Assembly (NCBI GenBank): GCA_001797695.1
Contig: MGQD01000107.1
Location: 9,036 to 20,445, forward strand
Direction of reading: 5' to 3'
Length of the DNA stretch: 11,410 bases
DNA from: Deltaproteobacteria bacterium RBG_13_49_15
GTDB lineage: Bacteria > Desulfobacterota > Desulfobacteria > Desulfobacterales > UBA2156
Position numbers and translations under genes: made by a program
The notes under the pieces: generated by a model
Told to the model about the DNA's origin: nothing
Database searches by the model: none
Seen by the model: only the letters and a program-made list of their open reading frames with translations
Shown: in pieces, positions 1-5,703 of the stretch
Layout: each line of letters starts with the position of its first letter
How positions within the stretch are numbered: the stretch's first letter is position 1

Positions 1-17
1 ACCGTTCGGCCCGTAAC

Positions 18-51
18 AAAAAAATTCCCTTTATTTCTATCAGCTAAAGGG
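18..51 (-). terminator. Intrinsic terminator, minus-strand direction
   Basis: Inverted repeat CCCTTTA (27-33) and TAAAGGG (45-51), a perfect 7-bp stem with an 11-nt loop. Read on the minus strand it is followed, after two A residues, by seven T residues (24-18), which is the layout of a Rho-independent terminator. Read on the plus strand there is no T-run after the stem, so it should act leftward only. No minus-strand protein gene lies between it and the first plus-strand gene, so its transcript must be short. Confidence 0.5.
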
Positions 52-58
52 CATGCTG

Positions 59-85
59 TTGAAATTGGTATAAAAAATATATAAT
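59..85 (+). promoter_or_regulatory. Possible promoter for the first cysteine-cluster gene
   Basis: A perfect TATAAT at 80-85 is preceded by TTGAAA at 59-64 with a short 15-nt spacer. It would start transcription near 92 and leave a leader of roughly 125 nt before the ATG at 218. The spacer is below the optimum and the surrounding DNA is AT-rich, so the call is tentative. Confidence 0.3.
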
Positions 86-131
86 ATCAGTTAGATAGTT
101 ATACGTCATCTCCAATAATTGTAAAGACGAC

Positions 132-160
132 TAATTATCATCGGGTATTGTGCTTGTCAA
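132..160 (-). promoter_or_regulatory. Sigma70-like promoter, minus strand, with overlapping palindrome
   Basis: On the minus strand a perfect TTGACA -35 box lies at 160-155. Candidate -10 boxes are TAATTA at 137-132 (17-nt spacer) or GATAAT at 139-134 (15-nt spacer); neither is ideal in both sequence and spacing. The -35 box is embedded in the palindrome GCTTG-T-CAAGC (152-162), which could be an operator. The promoter points left, away from the first coding gene and toward the terminator at 51-18. Confidence 0.35.
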
Positions 161-217
161 GCATTTTCAAAAAATTTAGCCATTTATTTGGGATATTCGG
201 TATCAACAAAGAGGGCT

Positions 218-955
218 ATGAATCAAGAACCGATTCCGCTTTCCATCGACGATCGTTTTCGATTTACCTGCGATAAAAACGGTCCCTGTTTTAATGATTG
301 CTGCCGGGATCTCAATCAGTTCCTGACGCCTTATGACATTCTTCGAATAAAGAGGCGATTGGGCCTCTCTTCGTCGCAATTTTTAGAGCGATATGCCCAT
401 CGACACATCGGACCCCGCTCCGGATTTCCGATTGTATCCCTGATGCCAAATGATCCGGTGGAGTTGTCATGCCCTTTTGTAACGAGGAAGGGGTGCTCAA
501 TTTATCAAGATCGGCCGACATCGTGCCGGCTGTATCCAGTCGCCCGGGCTGTTACTCGATCCAGGGAAACGGAAAAGATCACCGAGCATTTTGCCCTGAT
601 CAAAGAACCATTTTGCAAAGGTTTCGACGAAGGGCGCGTTCAGACGGTCCGGGAATGGATCACCAATCAGGGGGCTTCCCCCTACATTCGGATGAACGAT
701 CTGCTCATGGAACTGATCGCATTGAAAAACAGACTTTACCCAGGCGATATGGATTTAAAGGCCCAGCGTCTCTTCAACCTGGCGTGCTACGACATTGACG
801 GATTCAGGGACCATGTCAAGAAAGGCTTGTTGAATGGATTGCCGGTCAATGAAACCGAAATTCAGGCGGCGATAAGTGACGACGAAAAATGCTTGGAATT
901 GGGTCACCGATGGCTTAAAAGGGTATTATTCGAGGGTGAAACGACTGAACTATAG
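218..955 (+). CDS. YkgJ-type cysteine-cluster protein (copy 1)
   Basis: A 245-residue soluble protein of the YkgJ / CxxxCC family, annotated generally as a putative zinc- or iron-chelating domain; no biochemical role is established. Two cysteine groups are visible. The first, near residue 20, is C-x5-C-x3-CC (TCDKNGPCFNDCC). The second, around residues 85-105, is C-x7-C-x9-C and ends in RPTSCRLYP. Between them lies the family segment LTPYDILRIKRRLG. The frame is open back to a TTG at 188, but I prefer the ATG at 218 because a purine-rich AAAGAGGG stands just before it, whereas nothing precedes the TTG; the spacing is short. The C-terminal half (ACYDIDGFRDHV...) resembles the same part of the protein at 1831-2613, so the two are paralogues. 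It is followed after 56 nt by the SDR-like gene on the same strand, probably in one transcript. No signal peptide or membrane segment is seen. Confidence 0.85.
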   Translation: MNQEPIPLSIDDRFRFTCDKNGPCFNDCCRDLNQFLTPYDILRIKRRLGLSSSQFLERYAHRHIGPRSGFPIVSLMPNDPVELSCPFVTRKGCSIYQDRPTSCRLYPVARAVTRSRETEKITEHFALIKEPFCKGFDEGRVQTVREWITNQGASPYIRMNDLLMELIALKNRLYPGDMDLKAQRLFNLACYDIDGFRDHVKKGLLNGLPVNETEIQAAISDDEKCLELGHRWLKRVLFEGETTEL

Positions 956-1011
956 GCGGTCAGGACAGCAAATTCCTGTTTTCCCCTAAAGAGGAAAGTT
1001 GAAACGCGCAA

Positions 1012-1827
1012 ATGACGGCTACGCATAAAGTGGCGTTGATACTGGGATCGATAAGCGGTATCGGAAAAGGGGTAGCACTCGGATTGTCCAAAAAAGGAAT
1101 CAGGGTGGCTCTCAATTATTATGATCGGGAGGAACGCCTGGGAGAGTTGAAGCAGGATTTGAAAGATACGGGGACACCTTTCCTTATTGCAAAGACGGAT
1201 CTTCTAAAAACCGAGCGGATTCCGAATTTGATTCAACGGGTCGTTGGTCGTTTCGGCAGGATCGACATTCTGGTCAACAACATTGAACGCGGAGGATGGC
1301 CGGTGGTTCACGGCCCATATATCCGGAAACAATGGGACATCGAAATGGCCACCACACTTCGGGCAAAATGGTGGGTTTTCAACGAGGCGCTTTCATACCT
1401 GAAGGGATCAGGTGACGGCGTTGTCATCAACCTGTCTTCGATCGCCGGTATCGTTGGGAGATCCGGTCCGGCGGCCCTTGTTTTCAATGACGGGTATGCT
1501 TCGGCCAACCGCGGGATTTCCCTTTTGACTGAAACATGGGCCCGGATAGGTGCTCCGGAAGTGCGGGTGAATGAAGTTATGCTAGGTTTTATGGAGACTC
1601 GGCATGCGGAAAAAACGAGAGGATGGTCTCTTCTAACCCAAAAACAGAAAAAGGCGATCATCAGACACATTTTACTTAAGAGGACAGGAATCATCGAGGA
1701 CGTGGTTAAAGCGGTCTGCTTTATTATTGAAGATGCGCCCTACATGACCGGAAGCGTGCTCCGTCTGGACGGCGGATACGTCCTGGGCGGGGAGCCGGCC
1801 GGGATTATGCCGAAAGGGGTTTTATAG
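1012..1827 (+). CDS. SDR-family protein with degenerate catalytic site
   Basis: A 271-residue protein with the classical short-chain dehydrogenase/reductase (FabG-like) fold. Visible are the cofactor glycine motif G12-S-I-S-G16-I-G18, the NN motif at 89-90, the strand and serine NLSS (Ser143), and the C-terminal MTGSVLRLDGGYVLG. Of the catalytic tetrad Asn-Ser-Tyr-Lys, Ser143 and Tyr162 remain. The YxxxK motif reads Y162-A-S-A-N166, so the lysine is asparagine, and the asparagine expected in the helix before it aligns with Thr115 (ATTLRAKW). The gap between Ser143 and Tyr162 is 19 residues, about six more than in FabG. It may bind a nucleotide without ordinary ketoreductase chemistry; that is inference. 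The ATG at 1012 is the only good start, since an in-frame stop lies at 1000-1002; the GAGG at 991-994 is rather far upstream. Its stop is 3 nt from the end of the converging gene. Confidence 0.85.
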   Translation: MTATHKVALILGSISGIGKGVALGLSKKGIRVALNYYDREERLGELKQDLKDTGTPFLIAKTDLLKTERIPNLIQRVVGRFGRIDILVNNIERGGWPVVHGPYIRKQWDIEMATTLRAKWWVFNEALSYLKGSGDGVVINLSSIAGIVGRSGPAALVFNDGYASANRGISLLTETWARIGAPEVRVNEVMLGFMETRHAEKTRGWSLLTQKQKKAIIRHILLKRTGIIEDVVKAVCFIIEDAPYMTGSVLRLDGGYVLGGEPAGIMPKGVL

Positions 1828-1830
1828 CGA

Positions 1831-2613
1831 TTACCGGAGATTGATCCCGGTCGTCTGAATCCCCCAAAGATATAACTTAATCCAGGAACATCCGAATTTC
1901 ATCAATTCGACGTCGTTTTTTCGAATCCGGTCGATTATTGACGACTTGATCCGATACCTTTTCAGAAATGAACTATTAAAAATAAAATCCCTGAACCGGT
2001 CGATATTATAGACGGCCATAAAAGCCATTTTGGCTTTAGGGCCGGCTGGACCTTCGCTACCCCACGGATCGATTTGAAACAGACGCTTGATCCCGGCCCA
2101 ATATGAGGTCATTTCGCTATAAACGGTTGCGTTTTGATCTACCATCCAATCCAGAGGAGTCAGGCGTTGGTTTTCGTACTGTCCTAAACAAAAAGCAGGT
2201 GGACGAAACAGATGGATGAGCCGGGCCTGGTTTGTTTTGGAGTCGAAAAAAAAACCCTGCTCCATCGGGTAGAGCCGGCAAGTATGCGGACGGCTCTCAT
2301 ATATCGAACATCCCTGTTCCGATAGAAAGATACAGGATCGATGTTCATCTTGATCCATTTTCAAAAGAACCTCAGGGAAAAAGTTCCCTTCCCGCAACAC
2401 CACATCGACATAGTGATCTAAAAATTGCCCGGAGGGAATCTGAAGGGATTCCTTCAGTCTTAGAACATCATATGGATACAGAAAGAGATTAAGGTTGCGG
2501 CAACATTGATTGAAACAGGAAAGTCCGGAGTGACAGCGGAAAGAGAATCTATCGTCTGCTTCGAGGAGGATACCGGAGAACTGATTTATAGATTCAGGGT
2601 CCAGATATTTCAT
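1831..2613 (-). CDS. YkgJ-type cysteine-cluster protein (copy 2)
   Basis: A 260-residue protein of the same CxxxCC family as the gene at 218-955, with closely matching motifs. The first cluster is C-x5-C-x3-CC (RCHSGLSCFNQCC) followed by RNLNLFLYPYDVLRLKESL. The second is C-x7-C-x9-C ending in RPHTCRLYP. The C-terminal half (YNIDRFRDFI ... FGCSWIKLYLWG) parallels copy 1, which supports descent from one ancestor. The family is thought to bind metal through these cysteines; the substrate or partner is unknown. The ATG at 2613 overlaps the TGA of the upstream gene as ATGA. There is no good Shine-Dalgarno sequence before it, so translation is probably coupled to the preceding gene. It is the last gene of the minus-strand group and converges on the SDR-like gene with only 3 nt between stops, leaving no room for a terminator between them. 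Confidence 0.87.
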   Translation of the reverse strand: MKYLDPESINQFSGILLEADDRFSFRCHSGLSCFNQCCRNLNLFLYPYDVLRLKESLQIPSGQFLDHYVDVVLREGNFFPEVLLKMDQDEHRSCIFLSEQGCSIYESRPHTCRLYPMEQGFFFDSKTNQARLIHLFRPPAFCLGQYENQRLTPLDWMVDQNATVYSEMTSYWAGIKRLFQIDPWGSEGPAGPKAKMAFMAVYNIDRFRDFIFNSSFLKRYRIKSSIIDRIRKNDVELMKFGCSWIKLYLWGIQTTGINLR

Positions 2614-3209
2614 GAATCGTTTTGGGGGAATCGGTTAATGGCCAAAACCATCTCGGCCACGGTCATTTTGATTTTCCGGTCAATTCCGGATCCCTTCTTA
2701 AATTCATTTTCAAGTTTGGCCATTTCGGCATAAAATGGCGTACGATCCAATCGGATCATATCTTGTTTGCAACAGGACAGATCGAAAAATTCGCATCCAC
2801 TCCCAAATATTGCCGGCCTGCCGGGGGGATGAAGTTCGTGCGGGATCCCATGCAACCGACAGATCATGGGACGGAACGGGTAAAGGATGCAGCGGCCGTC
2901 GAAATTGACCGGACACCCTCTTTCCGCATCCCCGTAAGGTATCCTCCCGGCATCTCTTTTTGCCCTTCGCATAATTTCATCCTGAATTATAGGGTTCAAA
3001 TCCAGATACCCCTGGCGGATAAACATGTATTCAATAAAAGTATGATGATGGAAATGGGTAAAGCAGCAATTATCCGTGCATCCGTGACATAAAAAACCAT
3101 AATGCTCTGCTTTTTTCCGGTATGCCTGATCCATTGCCGCGTAAAGATCGGCCAGGCGGCATGAGAACAACTCGAAACCATTTGTCCAATTTTGGATTTG
3201 AACGTTCAT
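2610..3209 (-). CDS. YkgJ-type cysteine-cluster protein (divergent copy 3)
   Basis: A 199-residue protein with a variant cysteine cluster. The first group is tighter than in the other two copies, C-x2-C-x3-CC (CHGCTDNCC), and is soon followed by a His-rich FHHH. The second keeps exactly the family spacing C-x7-C-x9-C and the RPMICRLHG ending. Additional cysteines follow (SGCEFFDLSCC), so it has more potential metal ligands than the others. Function is unknown. The frame is open to an ATG at 3326, but that would overlap dgt by about 100 nt and add an Arg-rich tail without family features. The ATG at 3209, 11 nt after the dgt stop, gives a sensible N-terminus (MNVQIQNW). It ends in the ATGA overlap with the next gene, so dgt and both cysteine-cluster genes probably form one operon. 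Confidence 0.83.
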   Translation of the reverse strand: MNVQIQNWTNGFELFSCRLADLYAAMDQAYRKKAEHYGFLCHGCTDNCCFTHFHHHTFIEYMFIRQGYLDLNPIIQDEIMRRAKRDAGRIPYGDAERGCPVNFDGRCILYPFRPMICRLHGIPHELHPPGRPAIFGSGCEFFDLSCCKQDMIRLDRTPFYAEMAKLENEFKKGSGIDRKIKMTVAEMVLAINRFPQNDS

Positions 3210-3220
3210 ACGGGTCTTTT

Positions 3221-4276
3221 TTACACGATGGAGGCAGGGAAAAAGATTTTCTGATAAAGGTGAAGGGCGTAGCGATCGGTTATGGCGGCGAGGAAGTCGC
3301 AAACGATTCTTTCCCTGTTCAGGCAATGATGATCGATGTCTGTCAATTCCATATGAACGAGTTCTTTCTGAAATATCTCATCGTCGTTCATGAAATAATT
3401 GAAAAGCTCCGACAGAATCTTCTTGGCCTTGATAAATTCCCGGTGAATCCGATCGGCGCGATAAACGTAATCATATAGAAATTGGCGGAGGGTAGTCATG
3501 GCGGAAAAGACTTCGTCGCTCATATCCAGACAAAATTCGCCGTTTCTGACGGCGCTTATACCGACCACATCTTTAATCATTGTTGTCGCCCGGTCAAGAT
3601 GGTTATGACCTAAGACCTTCACGCACGATTCCGGAACCTGTTCCTTTCGGATCACTCCGCTTCGGATGGCATCGTCCAGATCGTGATTCAGATAGGCGAT
3701 AATATCGGAAATGCGGACAACCCTTCCTTCGGCAGTGAATGGAAGTTCTCCGGGATCGTCCGGGATAATTTTGCCGTAGCCTTTGGAATGTTTCAAAATG
3801 CCGTCGCGAACCTCTATTGTAAGGTTCAACCCCTTACCTCTGTTCTCAATCAGATCAACGACGCGCAGGCTTTGTTCATTATGGGAAAAGCCCAGAGAAC
3901 AGATCTCCTGCAGCGTCACTTCCCCTCCGTGTCCGAAGGGGGTATGACCCAGGTCGTGGCCAAGGGCGATCGCTTCGGTTAAGTCTTCATTCAGGCGCAT
4001 GGCCCGGGAAATAGTCGTGGCGATCTGAGCGACTTCGAGGGTATGGGTCAAGCGGGTTCGATACTGATCTCCCAACGGGGATAAAAAGACCTGGGTTTTA
4101 TATTTCAACCGTCGAAATGCATTGGAATAGACGATTCGAAACTTATCAAGCTGGAATGCGGTGCGGATCGTGCAGGGGTTTTCCGGATTTGCCCTTCCCC
4201 GAGTCTGGGAACTCAGGCATCCATACGGAGACATAAAGCACTTTTCGCGGTTTTCAAAATCTTCCCTGATGGACAT
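3221..4276 (-). CDS. dgt: dGTPase-like HD-domain deoxynucleoside triphosphohydrolase
   Basis: A 351-residue cytoplasmic HD-superfamily enzyme of the dGTPase-like type, which hydrolyses deoxynucleoside triphosphates to the deoxynucleoside and tripolyphosphate. The N-terminus carries the family signature SPYGCLSSQTRGR, then IVYSNAFRRLKYKTQVF. The metal-binding HD tetrad is visible as His78 (LTHTLEV), His107-Asp108 (GHDLGHTPFGHG) and Asp191 (RISDIIAYLNHD). The C-terminal AAITDRYALHLYQ is typical of the family. Length fits the shorter, single-domain type rather than the roughly 500-residue E. coli Dgt. Which dNTP is preferred cannot be read from sequence. The start at 4276 fits the expected N-terminus; only a weak GGA precedes it. 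It is the first gene of the minus-strand operon with the two cysteine-cluster genes and faces a divergent gene across a 177-nt control region. Confidence 0.92.
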   Translation of the reverse strand: MSIREDFENREKCFMSPYGCLSSQTRGRANPENPCTIRTAFQLDKFRIVYSNAFRRLKYKTQVFLSPLGDQYRTRLTHTLEVAQIATTISRAMRLNEDLTEAIALGHDLGHTPFGHGGEVTLQEICSLGFSHNEQSLRVVDLIENRGKGLNLTIEVRDGILKHSKGYGKIIPDDPGELPFTAEGRVVRISDIIAYLNHDLDDAIRSGVIRKEQVPESCVKVLGHNHLDRATTMIKDVVGISAVRNGEFCLDMSDEVFSAMTTLRQFLYDYVYRADRIHREFIKAKKILSELFNYFMNDDEIFQKELVHMELTDIDHHCLNRERIVCDFLAAITDRYALHLYQKIFFPASIV

Positions 4277-4365
4277 ATTCGATCCATGGCATGCGATTAT
4301 TAAAAACCCGACAACCGTATGGATTTCAGGTTTTCATCGAATTTTTATTTCAGATGATCCACTTT

Positions 4366-4385
4366 ATGTAAAGGATTATTTACAT
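4366..4385. promoter_or_regulatory. Inverted repeat, candidate operator in divergent promoter region
   Basis: Perfect 7-bp inverted repeat ATGTAAA-N6-TTTACAT (arms 4366-4372 and 4379-4385, spacer GGATTA). It lies between the divergent dgt and HsdR_N-like genes. On the minus strand one arm contains TTTACA, a reasonable -35 box for dgt; on the plus strand it is about 40 nt upstream of a TATAAT. The half-site spacing is not that of CRP/FNR (TGTGA-N6-TCACA), so I assign no regulator. Confidence 0.4.
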
Positions 4386-4424
4386 TTCAAATTTAAAAAA
4401 ATACCATATTTTCTCTTTTCATTG

Positions 4425-4430
4425 TATAAT
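4425..4430 (+). promoter_or_regulatory. -10 box for the HsdR_N-like / deaminase pair
   Basis: A perfect TATAAT preceded by TG lies 24 nt before the ATG at 4454, so transcription would start near 4437 and give a very short leader. The -35 at the ideal distance (TACCAT, 4402-4407) is poor; the near-extended -10 may compensate. Confidence 0.4.
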
Positions 4431-4453
4431 CAGTTTGCGGGATCGGAAAAAAC

Positions 4454-5005
4454 ATGAATGGACATCACCTTGTAATGGGAACACTCACGGATTACCTCTC
4501 CGGAGAACTGCTGCCCGACACTCACGATGAACGATACCGGCAGAAAATAGCTCGACTCATGGTGGGAAAAAAAGGTTTTCTTAAAAATGAAATCGTCTCC
4601 CGGTGCCGGCTTACGATTATTGCATGTGAAAAGCGGGCAATCATTCCAATTGATTTTAAAGTTATTCTATCCGGAAAGGATTGCATGGTGATCAAATACG
4701 GACCGGGATCGCTGGTAACCCGGCGACGAACTATTCTTGCAGCATCAAGGCTTCTCTCCCCGTATCAAATACCCATTGCGGTTGTCACAAACGGCGAAGA
4801 TGCTGAAATCATCGATGCATCGACCGGCAAGGTTATTGCCGAAAGCCTTGAATCGATCCCTTCAAAAGATGAGCTTGTTCAGATCGCATCGACACATTCC
4901 TTTGCTCCGATCACACAAGGTCGGGCTGAGATGGAGTCACGAATCATGTATGCTTTCGAAGTGGACGGAAGCTGCCCATGCGATGATACGATTTGTCGTA
5001 TCTGA
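4454..5005 (+). CDS. HsdR_N-like (type I restriction R subunit N-terminal domain) small protein
   Basis: A 183-residue protein resembling the stand-alone HSDR_N_2-type domain, the PD-(D/E)xK nuclease fold found at the N-terminus of type I restriction R subunits. The assignment rests on the pattern of residues 60-126: RAIIPIDFKVILSGKDCMVI, then AASRLLSPYQIPIAVVTNG and AEIIDASTGKVI. The second catalytic half, expected as E-x-K after the hydrophobic strand, reads I80-K-Y-G here, so the nuclease site appears lost while Asp67 remains. There is no helicase, methylase or specificity gene nearby, so this is not a restriction system. The tail carries a C-x-C-x4-C group (residues 174-181), possibly metal-binding. 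It precedes the deaminase gene by 15 nt and is probably co-transcribed with it. Family membership is moderately sure; function is unknown. Confidence 0.65.
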   Translation: MNGHHLVMGTLTDYLSGELLPDTHDERYRQKIARLMVGKKGFLKNEIVSRCRLTIIACEKRAIIPIDFKVILSGKDCMVIKYGPGSLVTRRRTILAASRLLSPYQIPIAVVTNGEDAEIIDASTGKVIAESLESIPSKDELVQIASTHSFAPITQGRAEMESRIMYAFEVDGSCPCDDTICRI

Positions 5006-5020
5006 AGTGGAAACAATGCG

Positions 5021-5560
5021 ATGGACGATTTCTATTTTATGGAAAAAGCCCTGATTCAGGCCCAAAACGCCTTGTCGAAAGGGGAATTCCCGGTGGGGTG
5101 CATTATTGTACTGGGAGATGAGGTCATTGCAGCCGGAACGAGAGAGGGGACCAAGGGGGAGGTGGCAAGCGAGATCGATCATGCCGAAATCATGGCTCTG
5201 AAGAATCTGAATCGGTTGAGAAGGAGTATTCCGAGAAATCGCCTCGTCTTTTATTCGACATTGGAGCCCTGTCTCATGTGTTATGGCGCCATCCTGCTGC
5301 ATGGCATCAGAAGAATTGTATATGCTTATGAAGATATAATGGGTGGAGGAATGCGATGCGATTTATCGAATCTGACCCCATTGTATCGTGATATCCAGGT
5401 ATCTATTGTGCCGAACACGTTGCGGGACAGGAGTGTCGCTCTATTGAAGGCATATTTTGAAAAGCCGGAAAACGGGTACTGGAGAGGGAGCCTTCTGGCC
5501 AAATATACCCTATCGCAGTCTTCAAACCTAACGTGTTCGGGTCTTTTACAGGGAACTTGA
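5021..5560 (+). CDS. Zinc nucleoside deaminase, TadA-like but probably not TadA
   Basis: A 179-residue protein of the cytidine/deoxycytidylate deaminase superfamily. The zinc site is complete: H54-A-E56 (DHAEIMAL) and P83-C84-L-M-C87 (STLEPCLMC). The N-terminal GEFPVGCIIV and the strand RIVYAYED also fit TadA-type tRNA adenosine deaminases and guanine deaminases. Differences from tRNA adenosine deaminase are clear. The Asn that contacts the base in TadA (GWNRP) is replaced in AGTREGT, and the usual post-zinc segment is replaced by YEDIMGGGMRCDL. The C-terminus (YWRGSLLAKYTLSQ...) is longer than in TadA. It may act on a free base or nucleoside rather than tRNA, but the substrate is not determinable here. 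The ATG at 5021 is preceded only by a weak GAAGTGG; another ATG at 5016 is out of frame. It probably forms an operon with the HsdR_N-like gene. Confidence 0.8.
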   Translation: MDDFYFMEKALIQAQNALSKGEFPVGCIIVLGDEVIAAGTREGTKGEVASEIDHAEIMALKNLNRLRRSIPRNRLVFYSTLEPCLMCYGAILLHGIRRIVYAYEDIMGGGMRCDLSNLTPLYRDIQVSIVPNTLRDRSVALLKAYFEKPENGYWRGSLLAKYTLSQSSNLTCSGLLQGT

Positions 5561-5565
5561 CCTTA

Positions 5566-5594
5566 TTGCATTTTTTGCTTGCATCCGGTAATAT
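5566..5594 (+). promoter_or_regulatory. Probable promoter of the infC translation operon
   Basis: TTGCAT (5566-5571), 17-nt spacer, TAATAT (5589-5594) lies just after the deaminase stop. A second TTGCAT at 5579-5584 with TATTTA at 5602-5607 (also 17 nt) is an alternative. Either would give an infC leader of about 90-100 nt. The leader holds two 10-codon upstream frames, 5621-5653 (MESDLLRLML) and 5666-5698 (MIGYVFKSRR). The second ends inside the infC ribosome-binding site. Confidence 0.4.
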
Positions 5595-5689
5595 TTTTTT
5601 ATATTTAGACAGGTTAAACAATGGAAAGCGATCTTCTGCGGCTCATGTTGTAGGGCACAGGGGAGATGATTGGCTATGTTTTTAAAAGC

Positions 5690-5703
5690 AGGAGGTGACA
5701 ATC
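5690..5703 (+). promoter_or_regulatory. infC ribosome-binding site and AUC start
   Basis: AGGAGGTGA (5690-5698) is a full nine-base match to the 16S rRNA 3' end. The in-frame GTG at 5695 lies inside this Shine-Dalgarno sequence and so cannot serve as the start. The first suitably spaced in-frame codon is ATC at 5701, five nt after AGGAGG; ATA at 5707 is the alternative. An in-frame stop lies at 5683-5685, so nothing further upstream is possible. Confidence 0.7.

Larger units (their letters stand above)
18..126 (-). ncRNA. Candidate small RNA (promoter to terminator, no clear ORF)
   Basis: Inferred transcript of about 108 nt bounded by the minus-strand promoter at 160-132 and the terminator at 51-18. 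It does not resemble any RNA family I know. It contains one possible 21-codon frame starting at 109 on the minus strand (MTYNYLTDII...) and stopping at 44. The GGAG before its ATG sits immediately against the start codon, so translation is doubtful. The segment is AT-rich and also holds a plus-strand TATAAT box, so part of the signal could be chance in AT-rich DNA. Existence of the RNA is inference; only the flanking promoter-like and terminator-like sequences are seen. Confidence 0.25.

Noticed and set aside
961..984. Terminator after the first cysteine-cluster gene (CAGGA/TCCTG followed by TTTT)
   Set aside because: The stem is only five base pairs and the T-run is short; read-through into the SDR-like gene is more likely.
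1833..1851. Hairpin ACCGG/CCGGT at the convergent junction
   Set aside because: Short stem without a T-run, inside the end of the minus-strand coding sequence.
2622..3092. 156-codon plus-strand frame antisense to the cysteine-cluster gene
   Set aside because: Shadow of the minus-strand gene; no family features and no ribosome-binding site.
3210..3326. Longer N-terminus for the third cysteine-cluster gene
   Set aside because: It would overlap the dgt coding region by about 100 nt and adds an Arg-rich segment unlike the family; the ATG at 3209 fits the operon spacing.
4366..4385. CRP/FNR or BirA binding site
   Set aside because: Half-site sequence and spacing do not match either consensus; kept only as an unassigned inverted repeat.
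4161..4457. 98-codon plus-strand frame across the dgt start and the divergent region
   Set aside because: Overlaps the dgt 5' end and the promoter region, has atypical composition, and lacks a ribosome-binding site.
4454..5560. Restriction-modification or base-editing defence system
   Set aside because: The HsdR_N-like protein lacks the nuclease motif, no methylase, helicase or specificity genes are present, and the deaminase looks like a housekeeping type.
5695..5697. GTG as the infC start codon
   Set aside because: It lies within the AGGAGGTGA ribosome-binding site and has no Shine-Dalgarno sequence of its own.
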